Positions 1 through 5,717 are shown, counted from the stretch's first letter. The stretch is DNA of 6,487 nt from an uncultured Gammaproteobacteria bacterium (GCA_903926285.1 CAIYIP010000040.1:1-6487), one strand, 5' to 3'. A program made the numbers and translations. Notes: a model not told the origin generated them from the sequence alone.

Positions 1-87
1 CGGGTAGTCATTAAATGTAATCCTGTTGATGTTGAGAAGGGTTTGAATACCCATTATCCGAGTAGGCTTATTTAGAAAGTAAGTATT

Positions 88-106
88 AATAAGAATCATT
101 TGTATC
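88..106. promoter_or_regulatory. Fur-box-like sequence
   Basis: AATAAGAATCATTTGTATC is centred on AATcATT and closely resembles the Fur sites (AATGAGAATNATTTGCAT type) found before iron-uptake genes in gammaproteobacteria. It is about 75 bp upstream of a possible minus-strand start, an ATG at 11-9 preceded by AGGA at 24-21, which would run off the left edge. It is over 450 bp from tctB, so it more likely serves the outgoing gene. The match is by eye only. Confidence 0.35.
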
Positions 107-202
107 AAAGTTTTCCCTTGTATGTAACCCCCCGCGCAGAATTTCCGCAATTTATGTAGCAAATTAGGGCTGGAATTGTCTATATGCCAACTTAGCTATA
201 GG

Positions 203-220
203 GAGGTGTACAGGCACCTC
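203..220. repeat. Short inverted repeat (GAGGTG/CACCTC)
   Basis: A perfect 6-bp stem, GAGGTG (203-208) and CACCTC (215-220), surrounds a 6-nt loop. No T-run follows on either strand, so it is not a typical intrinsic terminator. It could be an operator or a chance dyad. Confidence 0.25.
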
Positions 221-350
221 TGCATGAACTTGACAAGAAAACCCGGCAATGACAATTCAGCAAAGTGTGCAGTTCCAACCTTGCGATCCGGGACCGCAAA
301 TGGCGGGCTTTGCTTTCCTAATAGCAGAGCCTCCACTTATACTCCGGTTG

Positions 351-369
351 TTGGCTCAGACTCCGCCAA
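351..369. promoter_or_regulatory. TTGGC-N9-GCCAA dyad, possible operator
   Basis: TTGGC (351-355) and GCCAA (365-369) form a perfect 5-bp inverted repeat with a 9-nt spacer, about 200 bp upstream of tctB. The size suits a helix-turn-helix dimer site (LysR-like spacing), but no regulator gene lies in the window to link it to. A chance dyad is possible. Confidence 0.2.
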
Positions 370-383
370 TACGACTAATAATA

Positions 384-397
384 GCTGACGGATCAGC
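384..397. repeat. Small hairpin GCTGA-CGGA-TCAGC
   Basis: A perfect 5-bp inverted repeat closes a 4-nt loop. It lacks a following T-run, so terminator function is doubtful. It sits only 14 bp past the preceding dyad and may be part of the same control region. Confidence 0.2.
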
Positions 398-556
398 ACA
401 GCCCGGATCATTCCAATGCGTGACACTAAAACGTGCCTTATTGACCTTGTCCCGTTCAAACTTTTCCCTCGCTTCGCCGTAAAAATTCTGTCGCAGTCAT
501 TTGCTGTTGCGAATCCTGAGTGCATTTCCAGCTTTTCTGTTCCCCATACTTGCTGC

Positions 557-572
557 AAGGAAAGCCTGCTTG
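557..572 (+). promoter_or_regulatory. Ribosome binding site deciding a TTG start for tctB
   Basis: AAGGA at 557-561 lies 8 nt before TTG at 570-572. No ATG is available in frame near the expected N-terminus. A TTG at 501 would add 23 residues ahead of the normal family start and lacks a comparable Shine-Dalgarno sequence. Confidence 0.55.
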
Positions 573-1013
573 CTACGTACTAAAATCCTGCAATTTTTGC
601 CCGCTGTCTTATTGGCCGTTACTGGCTTGGGAGTTGCTGCCCTGGGCAGCAGTTACCAGGTTGGTTCGCTGACCGCGATGGGGCCGGGCTTTATGCCCGT
701 GGCACTGGGTGTCTGTCTTGTGCTGCTCGGAATTGCCTTGTTTGCAGGTGAGCTGCGCATCGCTCCGAAAACAGAGCTTGGTTTTCCGCTGCGTCCCGTG
801 CTCTGGGTTGGTGGCGGTATCCTGGCCTGGGCAATGCTGATAGATGTGCTTGGGTTTTTTCCGGCCAGTATTGTGCAACTGTTGTTCAGCTCGTTTGCGC
901 TGCCACAGGAGGGCTGGCGCTCGGTTTTGATACTTGCGCTGGGGATGACGCTTGCTGCATATATTCTGTTTGTAACTCTGCTGGGTGTTCCTGTGCCCGC
1001 GTTTGGATCCTGA
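570..1013 (+). CDS. tctB: TctB, small membrane subunit of a tripartite tricarboxylate transporter
   Basis: TctB is the small, poorly conserved inner-membrane subunit of TTT-family secondary carriers, which use a periplasmic binding protein and the ion gradient to import carboxylates. From the TTG at 570 the product is 147 residues, normal for the family. Hydrophobic segments are visible at roughly 8-26, 41-60, 76-93, 95-113 and 117-140. The family-typical stretch around residues 32-47 (GSLTAMGPGFMPVALG) follows the first membrane segment. The stop codon is one base before the tctA ATG, so the two are almost certainly co-translated. The order B-A-C differs from the common C-B-A order. The family assignment rests on this motif, the length and the neighbouring tctA. 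The start is less certain, since a longer form from TTG 501 cannot be excluded. Confidence 0.85.
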   Translation: MLRTKILQFLPAVLLAVTGLGVAALGSSYQVGSLTAMGPGFMPVALGVCLVLLGIALFAGELRIAPKTELGFPLRPVLWVGGGILAWAMLIDVLGFFPASIVQLLFSSFALPQEGWRSVLILALGMTLAAYILFVTLLGVPVPAFGS

Positions 1014-1014
1014 C

Positions 1015-2526
1015 ATGGACGCGCTTCTCAATCTTGGCATGGGGTTTCAGCATGCGTTAACGCCGGAAGCCTTGTTGATCTGCTTGTTCGGTGTAACGCT
1101 GGGTACGTTTGTCGGCGTCCTTCCTGGCATTGGCGCTCTTACGACGATATCCCTTTGCCTGCCTTTGACTTTTCATCTCGATCCACTGCTGGGCATGATT
1201 ATGCTCGCGGGCATTTTTTACGGTGGTCAGTACGGCAGCTCGATTACGTCCATCCTGTTGAATGTCGCGGGCAGTGCACCGTCTGCCGTCACTTGTCTGG
1301 ATGGCTACCAGATGACGCGCCAGGGCAGGGCAGGCGTGGCGTTGTTTGTCACCACCATTGCCTCGTTTATCGGTGGCTCATTTGCCATAGTGCTGATGAT
1401 TTTCTTTGCGCCAGTGCTGGCCGATGTCGCGGTGAGTTTTTCCGCGGCAGATTATTTTTCGATCATGCTGCTTGCGCTTGTTACAGCTTCCACACTGGCA
1501 GTAGGCTCCCCGCTGAAGGGACTTTGCATGGTAGTACTCGGGTTGATTCTTGGCCTTGTCGGTACTGACATCAACTCTGGGCAGTTCCGCTACACTTTTG
1601 GCATCGCAACACTCGCGGACGGTATCAGTCTGGTGGCACTTGCGATGGGCCTGTTTGGTGTCGGCGAAATTCTGACCAACCTTGTGAGCGGTGTCTTGCC
1701 CCAGCTGGAAAACACGCGTGTGACTTTGCGTTCGATGATTCCCAGCAGGCTCGACATGAAGCAGTTCTGGATGTCATGCACGCGAGGTACGCTGCTCGGA
1801 TCCTTTGTTGGCATGTTACCGGGCACCGGGCCTACCATCGCATCCTTCATGGCGTATGCCCTTGAAAAGAAAATCGCAAAAGATCCGTCCCGTTTTGGCC
1901 ATGGCGCGATCGAAGGTGTGACTGCGCCCGAAGCGGCAAACAATGCTTCTGTGCAGGCGGCCTTCATTCCCACGATGACACTGGGTATTCCCGGAGATGC
2001 AATCATGGCGGTGATGATCGGTGGCCTGCTGATTCACGGCATTACCCCTGGCCCACAACTGATCAACGAAAATCCCGAGTTGTTCTGGGGTGTAGTGGCC
2101 AGCTTCTGGATCGGTAACATCATGCTGCTCGTACTCAATCTGCCGTTGATCGGCGTATGGGTGAAAATTCTGAGTATTCCATACAAGCTGCTGTTTCCTG
2201 CAGTACTGCTGCTGATTTCCATCGGTGTCTACAGTGTCAACAACAGCAGCTTCGATGTGCTACTTACTTTTGTATTTGGCATGTTCGGCTTCTGGTTTAA
2301 TCGCCATGGTTTTCCTTCCGCTCCACTGTTGCTGGGTTTTGTGCTGGGCCCCATGCTCGAAGAAAATTTCCGTCGTGCTTTGCTGCTTGCAGAAGGTAAT
2401 CTGGGTACCTTCATAGAACATCGAGTGAGCTTCGCCTTTTTAGTGATTACTCTGCTGGTAATGTTGGCTGCTGTAATGACGAGTAAAATTTTTGCGTTTG
2501 GCAACAGTAAAATGGAGAGCGCGTGA
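1015..2526 (+). CDS. tctA: TctA, large membrane subunit of a tripartite tricarboxylate transporter
   Basis: TctA is the main permease subunit, an inner-membrane protein of about 500 residues; this one has 503. It shows the internal duplication typical of the family. The first half has GVLPGIG (34-40) and YGGQYGSS (69-76). The second half repeats the theme with GMLPGTGP (266-273), then GVTAPEAANN (301-310) and TLGIPGDA (332-339). Many hydrophobic segments span the rest. The ATG at 1015 is chosen because MDALLNL matches the usual family N-terminus and the codon is one base after the tctB stop. No clear Shine-Dalgarno sequence is present, which fits translational coupling. An upstream in-frame GTG (985) lies inside tctB and is unlikely. 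The gene is intact, with no frameshift. The substrate cannot be read from this subunit. Confidence 0.96.
   Translation: MDALLNLGMGFQHALTPEALLICLFGVTLGTFVGVLPGIGALTTISLCLPLTFHLDPLLGMIMLAGIFYGGQYGSSITSILLNVAGSAPSAVTCLDGYQMTRQGRAGVALFVTTIASFIGGSFAIVLMIFFAPVLADVAVSFSAADYFSIMLLALVTASTLAVGSPLKGLCMVVLGLILGLVGTDINSGQFRYTFGIATLADGISLVALAMGLFGVGEILTNLVSGVLPQLENTRVTLRSMIPSRLDMKQFWMSCTRGTLLGSFVGMLPGTGPTIASFMAYALEKKIAKDPSRFGHGAIEGVTAPEAANNASVQAAFIPTMTLGIPGDAIMAVMIGGLLIHGITPGPQLINENPELFWGVVASFWIGNIMLLVLNLPLIGVWVKILSIPYKLLFPAVLLLISIGVYSVNNSSFDVLLTFVFGMFGFWFNRHGFPSAPLLLGFVLGPMLEENFRRALLLAEGNLGTFIEHRVSFAFLVITLLVMLAAVMTSKIFAFGNSKMESA
2514..2519 (+). promoter_or_regulatory. Ribosome binding site of tctC
   Basis: GGAGAG lies inside the end of tctA, 8 nt before the ATG at 2528. 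It supports that ATG rather than the upstream in-frame codon at 2492 or the second ATG at 2534. Confidence 0.6.
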
Positions 2527-2527
2527 T

Positions 2528-3589
2528 ATGCAGATGAGAACTCAGAATAATAACTTCATAAGCCAGGGCCTCGACAACTGGACAAGGGGCCTGCAAGCAA
2601 CAGCTCTATTGCTGGCTCTGTTGTTAACGGCCTGTGGTGGGCAGGAAGCGGCCACGACAGGCACTGCTACAGAGGCTGCCACATCAGGCAGTGATTATCC
2701 CACGCGCCCGATCCGCGTCATTGTGCCGTTCGGTCCCGGTGGTCTCGCGGATGTCACCGTCCGTATTGCGGGCGAGGAATTGAATAAAAGCCTGGGCCAA
2801 CCAGTCATCATTGAAAATCGCCCGGGTGCCGGTGGCGTTGCTGCTACCAGCGCCATGCTGAATGCCGATGCTGATGGCTACACGCTGATTGTACTGACCA
2901 ATGGCACCACGATTGCCGAAACCCAGTTTACCGATCTGCCCTACGACATCACTACCGATGTGCGTCCTGTATCTGCTCTCGCCTGGTTTGATCTTGTTCT
3001 GATGACCAACCCTGAATCAGGACTGACATCCCTGCAGGCTCTTCTGGATTACGCGCGCAGCAATCCCAACGGCTTGCGCATCGCCACGATCAACCCTGGC
3101 AGCACCCAACAGTTGAGTGCCGAACTGTTCAAGAGCAAGGCTGGTATCAACGCAACGGTGATCAGTTACCGCAGCACACCCGATGTCCTAGGTGCTTTGA
3201 TCCGCAAGGAAGTTGACCTCGTGATTGATGCCTACACCGGTTTGAAAGGCGCGATAGATGGCGGCCAGGCCTTGCCAATAGCCGTGACCGGCGCAGTACG
3301 CAATCCTGCGATGCCTGATGTGCCCACAGTGGCTGAAGCCGGTGTTCCTGATTATGTCGTAACAGGCTGGAATGCAATCTACGCGCGGAGCGGTACACCC
3401 GATGACATTGTGGCCAAGCTCAACAAAGCTCTCACTGAAGTCACGGACTTGCCAGAAATCCAGGCCATGTTTCTCGAACTGGGAGTAGAAGCGCGAGCCT
3501 CAACACCGCAGGAGATGCAAGAACGCTTCCTGGCTGATATCTTCAAATGGCGCGAAGTCATGAAAAATGCCAACCTCGCTGGCCAATAA
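2528..3589 (+). CDS. tctC: TctC/Bug-family substrate-binding lipoprotein
   Basis: This is the extracytoplasmic solute receptor of the TTT system, delivering a carboxylate to TctAB. The 353-residue product has a long N-region, a hydrophobic core (about 22-33) and a lipobox L-T-A-C with Cys36. It is followed by a flexible Ala/Thr/Gly-rich linker (37-56). Gly at +2 after Cys argues against inner-membrane retention by the classic Lol rule. The Bug domain starts near 57 with YPTRPIRVIVPFGPGG (57-72). Asp75 is in the conserved ligand-loop position, and LGQPVIIENRPGAGG is at 89-103. Most Bug proteins carry a plain Sec signal and are soluble in the periplasm, so predicted lipid anchoring is notable. 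The gene starts one base after tctA. The substrate is not deducible from sequence alone; di- or tricarboxylates and aromatic acids are known ligands in the family. Confidence 0.93.
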   Translation: MQMRTQNNNFISQGLDNWTRGLQATALLLALLLTACGGQEAATTGTATEAATSGSDYPTRPIRVIVPFGPGGLADVTVRIAGEELNKSLGQPVIIENRPGAGGVAATSAMLNADADGYTLIVLTNGTTIAETQFTDLPYDITTDVRPVSALAWFDLVLMTNPESGLTSLQALLDYARSNPNGLRIATINPGSTQQLSAELFKSKAGINATVISYRSTPDVLGALIRKEVDLVIDAYTGLKGAIDGGQALPIAVTGAVRNPAMPDVPTVAEAGVPDYVVTGWNAIYARSGTPDDIVAKLNKALTEVTDLPEIQAMFLELGVEARASTPQEMQERFLADIFKWREVMKNANLAGQ

Positions 3590-3657
3590 AACCGAAAAAC
3601 AGTTGTCAAAGTAACCAGAGACCAAAGCACAACGGGTTCAGTGCCATAAGAGTCAGC

Positions 3658-3681
3658 GTTACATTTTTACTAATATGTGAC
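3658..3681. promoter_or_regulatory. Imperfect palindrome, possible operator before the amidohydrolase
   Basis: GTTACAT (3658-3664) and ATGTGAC (3675-3681) pair at 6 of 7 positions around a 10-nt AT-rich spacer. The dyad overlaps the -35 of the candidate promoter that follows, which suits a repressor site. The regulator is unknown. Confidence 0.35.
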
Positions 3682-3694
3682 CTGTCGTTTTAAT
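3666..3694 (+). promoter_or_regulatory. Candidate sigma-70 promoter for the amidohydrolase
   Basis: TTTACT (3666-3671, 4 of 6 to TTGACA) and TTTAAT (3689-3694, 5 of 6 to TATAAT) are 17 bp apart. Transcription would begin near 3701 and give a leader of about 45 nt. This would allow separate control from tctBAC, although read-through from the operon is also possible because no terminator is evident in the gap. Confidence 0.35.
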
Positions 3695-3736
3695 TCTCGA
3701 ACCGCAAGGCTGATACGCGCTCCCGCACATTCACGT

Positions 3737-3741
3737 GGAGG
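3737..3741 (+). promoter_or_regulatory. Strong Shine-Dalgarno of the amidohydrolase
   Basis: GGAGG is 5 nt before ATG 3747. It selects this ATG over the in-frame GTG at 3735, which itself overlaps the Shine-Dalgarno sequence. Confidence 0.7.
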
Positions 3742-3746
3742 TAAAT

Positions 3747-4553
3747 ATGACTACAGCACAACTTGTTCCTCTGGTGGATACCCATGCCCATGTATTCACG
3801 ACTGACATGCCGCTTATCAATAAACCCCGGCATAAACCCGGCTATTCGTTTACAGAGCAGGATTATCTTGCTCAGCTCGACGCGCACGGCGTGCAATTTG
3901 GCGTGATCGCGGCGGCGAGTCCCTGGGGTGACTACAACGACTATACGATCAGAACCGTAGGCAACAACCTCAATCGCCTGCGCGGCACAGTTATTTTGTA
4001 TCCGGGCAAATATTATGATCTTGCTGCAATGAGCGAGCGCGGCATCGTCGGCGTGCGCCTGCCCTATATCGGGCTCGACACTCTGCCCGACATCACCACA
4101 AGCGATTACCGCAAATTATTGCGCCAGATTGCTGACCAGGGCTGGCACGTCCATTTGCATGTTGAAGGCAAACACATGCCATCACTGTTGCCACTGCTCG
4201 AAGCTTCAGGGCCGCGCATAGTGATTGATCATCTGGGGCGTCCTGCACCCGATGAGGGTGTCGACAGCGCGGGCTTCAAGGCCATCGTCAAGTCAGTAAA
4301 AAGTGGCAAAAGCTGGATCAAGGCAAGTTGCGCCTATCGCATAGGTGATATTGCTGCGACGCATTTCCAGGCTTTTTTGCAGCAACTCGGTCCCGACCGC
4401 ATGTTCTGGGCAAGCGACTCTCCCTTTGTTGGGCGTGAAGGTGAGCTGACTTATGCCGACACCATCAACTGGCTTGCAGACCAAGTGAGTGATGAAAATG
4501 TGCGCCGGAAACTGTTGGGTGAAAATGCGCTGCAGTTTTACTTCCAGCAATAA
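3747..4553 (+). CDS. Amidohydrolase-2 family hydrolase, PDC-lactonase-like
   Basis: This is a 268-residue cytoplasmic metal-dependent hydrolase of the amidohydrolase superfamily (Amidohydro_2), with no signal peptide. Landmarks are the strand-1 HxH motif in DTHAHVF (His13, His15), GVRLP (Arg104), a His-rich strand WHVHLHVEG (133-141), DHLGRP (His162, Arg165), CAYRIG (Arg198) and WASDSP with the catalytic Asp234, then a family-typical RRKLLGENALQFY end. This pattern matches the 2-pyrone-4,6-dicarboxylate lactonase (LigI) and sulfomuconolactonase branch. In LigI the equivalents are HxH, His180, Arg183, Arg217 and Asp248. Its position just after tctBAC suggests it hydrolyses the imported carboxylate or a lactone derived from it. 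The exact substrate is unknown: no other ring-cleavage or protocatechuate gene is in the window. The sequence is intact. Confidence 0.88.
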   Translation: MTTAQLVPLVDTHAHVFTTDMPLINKPRHKPGYSFTEQDYLAQLDAHGVQFGVIAAASPWGDYNDYTIRTVGNNLNRLRGTVILYPGKYYDLAAMSERGIVGVRLPYIGLDTLPDITTSDYRKLLRQIADQGWHVHLHVEGKHMPSLLPLLEASGPRIVIDHLGRPAPDEGVDSAGFKAIVKSVKSGKSWIKASCAYRIGDIAATHFQAFLQQLGPDRMFWASDSPFVGREGELTYADTINWLADQVSDENVRRKLLGENALQFYFQQ

Positions 4554-4608
4554 ACCCCACTGTGGAAATAGTTGCTGAGTTTGCTGCAGAGTTGCGGTAA
4601 ATCCGGCT

Positions 4609-4622
4609 CAGGGGCTCCCCTG
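4609..4622 (+). terminator. GC-rich hairpin after the amidohydrolase, weak terminator candidate
   Basis: CAGGGG (4609-4614) and CCCCTG (4617-4622) form a perfect stem 55 bp past the stop codon. Only two bases separate the arms, so the real loop is about four. No T-run follows on either strand, so intrinsic termination is doubtful. Confidence 0.2.
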
Positions 4623-4682
4623 GACAAGATCAGCCAGGCCATGTGAATAGACATAGCCCGGCTTCACTCTGGTAATACTCTT

Positions 4683-4710
4683 TTGTAAGAAGTGCATCCG
4701 GACTTGTAAG
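4683..4710 (+). repeat. Two TTGTAAG direct repeats on one helix face
   Basis: TTGTAAG occurs at 4683-4689 and 4704-4710, exactly 21 bp apart (two helical turns). If the sigma-54-like promoter downstream is real, the copies would lie about 60-85 bp upstream of transcription start, a usual place for enhancer-binding activators. Chance occurrence is possible for 7-mers. Confidence 0.3.
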
Positions 4711-4724
4711 CATTTGTCTTCTAA

Positions 4725-4750
4725 CGAATTGGCGAATTGGTGGCGAATTG
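4725..4750 (+). repeat. Triple CGAATTG repeat
   Basis: CGAATTG occurs at 4725-4731, 4733-4739 and 4744-4750; the last two share the longer GGCGAATTG. The spacings are 8 and 11 bp. The third copy overlaps the sigma-54-like element. This may be a protein-binding cluster or a small slippage duplication. Confidence 0.4.
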
Positions 4751-4755
4751 CCTGC
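4741..4755 (+). promoter_or_regulatory. Sigma-54-like promoter element (GG-N10-GC)
   Basis: TGGC at 4741-4744 and TGC at 4753-4755 give the invariant GG-N10-GC spacing of RpoN promoters. The inner consensus (ACG and the TT of TTGC) is only partly matched. Transcription would start near 4767, leaving a leader of about 110 nt. PEP-CTERM genes in several proteobacteria are known to need RpoN with the PrsK/PrsR two-component system, so the element is plausible in this place. Confidence 0.4.
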
Positions 4756-4838
4756 CAGCTTTGCGTTTGGCGCGAGTTTTCTGTATTGGGTGTTAGTGAA
4801 TACTGTGACGTGAGTCCGGATACATGCGACACAATCTC

Positions 4839-4844
4839 TATAAT
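4839..4844 (+). promoter_or_regulatory. Perfect TATAAT -10 hexamer
   Basis: TATAAT lies 32 bp before the PEP-CTERM ATG, but no recognisable -35 is found 16-18 bp upstream and there is no extended -10 TG. It is an alternative to the sigma-54-like element, perhaps activator-dependent. Confidence 0.3.
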
Positions 4845-4876
4845 CAATTCATCAGTGTTGATCCGGTTTGAGCCTT

Positions 4877-5680
4877 ATGCGAATCCTTAAATCCTTAGCT
4901 GCATTCTCCATTATTCTGGCTTGCGTGACTGCAGAGGCCAGTCCCATGCTGCAACTTGGTATCACCAAAGGCAGTTATGATTCTGACGCCGAAGACGTTA
5001 TTACCACTGACAAGATTTTTATGTTGAACGCCTATGGCAAATCCAAGGACGGAAATGCCACCAACCTCGCCACCAACTACTTTCTGTCGATTGCAATCCT
5101 GGCAGATGCGAAATTGAACGCAGCCAACTTTGGTTCGTTCATGTTTGGTGCCAACACCTACACCATCAATGATATGGTATTTGGCACTCCACCTGATGTG
5201 GCTAACAAGGGTAAGCAAGATGGTGATATTGGCTCGCATGGAATTTACGACACCTGGTTTTTACAGTACCCATTCCAGTTTTCTGACAGCAAGCGTACTG
5301 CCAATGTGAATGTGCAAAAAACTCCGGGCTTCGATCCTCTAGCCAATCCCGGCAAAGATTATTTCTTCAACAGTTTTAGCGTAAACACCACAGGCCTGTT
5401 TGCCAATTACAATCTGCATTTTGACTTGTTCTCTACTGTCGTTAGCAAGAAAGGTGAGACCAAAGTCAGCAGCCACGCGCCCTTTTCCCACGATGCTAGC
5501 ACAGCCTTTACGGCAGCTTCTTACGATCAAAAAACATCAGAAATCGCCTCAGTCCCAGAGCCGTCTACAAGCGCAATTTTTGCCATGGCACTCGCCGGGC
5601 TGTGCTTCAGCCGCAAGTTTGTCAGGCCTCCGGTTGCGCAGAAAATAGACGACGATGCGGACTTGTTATCCGTCCTCTGA
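4877..5680 (+). CDS. PEP-CTERM secreted protein, choice-of-anchor N type
   Basis: This is a predicted exported surface or matrix protein of 267 residues, processed by an exosortase (EpsH/XrtA). An N-terminal Sec signal (about 1-21, cleavage after AEA) is followed by a beta-rich domain with features of the choice-of-anchor N family: a TNYFLSIAI strand, GDIGSHGIYDTWF (about 116-128), NYNLHFDLFSTVV and HAPFSHDA near 200-207. The C-terminal sorting signal is VPEPS (226-230), a hydrophobic stretch (231-244) and a basic cluster (Arg246, Lys247, Arg250). Usually such proteins end at the basic cluster. Here 17 more residues follow (251-267), acidic with DDDAD. ATG 4877 is preferred over the in-frame TTG at 4868 because it gives a standard signal peptide, although the Shine-Dalgarno sequence is weak. 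Its function within the family is unknown; the family name is from memory. Confidence 0.85.
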   Translation: MRILKSLAAFSIILACVTAEASPMLQLGITKGSYDSDAEDVITTDKIFMLNAYGKSKDGNATNLATNYFLSIAILADAKLNAANFGSFMFGANTYTINDMVFGTPPDVANKGKQDGDIGSHGIYDTWFLQYPFQFSDSKRTANVNVQKTPGFDPLANPGKDYFFNSFSVNTTGLFANYNLHFDLFSTVVSKKGETKVSSHAPFSHDASTAFTAASYDQKTSEIASVPEPSTSAIFAMALAGLCFSRKFVRPPVAQKIDDDADLLSVL

Positions 5681-5717
5681 AAGACGCAGCAAAAATTTAC
5701 AAAATTACAGACAAACT

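Larger units (their letters stand above)
12..569. other. Non-coding stretch upstream of the tct operon
   Basis: No convincing gene was found in this stretch. Two overlapping plus-strand reading frames (176-388 and 249-482) are short, lack a good Shine-Dalgarno sequence, and give proteins with no recognisable motif. The first 130 bases or so are AT-rich and hold a Fur-box-like element. The rest contains several short inverted repeats listed separately. No good sigma-70 promoter for tctB could be pinned down. A TTGACA at 230-235 has no acceptable -10 at the right spacing. The stretch is long for a simple leader and may include decayed coding sequence, but no family is recognisable. Confidence 0.5.
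4554..4876. other. Intergenic control region before the PEP-CTERM gene
   Basis: This 323-bp gap contains no credible reading frame. It holds a GC hairpin near the amidohydrolase end, two TTGTAAG copies 21 bp apart, three CGAATTG copies, a sigma-54-like element and a perfect TATAAT near the PEP-CTERM start, each listed separately. A 9-bp inverted pair, ATCCGGACT (4696-4704) and AGTCCGGAT (4813-4821), brackets the middle part. Confidence 0.6.

Noticed and set aside
39..52. GGGT-TTGAAT-ACCC hairpin near the left edge
   Set aside because: The stem is only four base pairs with no T-run; not better than chance.
176..482. Two overlapping short plus-strand reading frames before tctB
   Set aside because: They have no good Shine-Dalgarno sequence, no recognisable motif, overlapping frames, and a composition unlike the genes that follow.
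609..1040. 143-codon minus-strand frame across tctB
   Set aside because: It lies opposite tctB and the start of tctA, is rich in Gln/Arg/His/Lys as antisense frames are, and shows no domain.
4877..4930. Possible lipobox (ILAC, Cys16) in the PEP-CTERM protein
   Set aside because: Leu at -2 is atypical, the hydrophobic core before it would be short, and a normal AEA cleavage site follows at residues 19-21.
5671..5717. Bidirectional terminator between the PEP-CTERM gene and ogt
   Set aside because: Only a 4-bp CGTC/GACG stem with a long loop is present. The A/T tracts nearby are not preceded by a stable stem.
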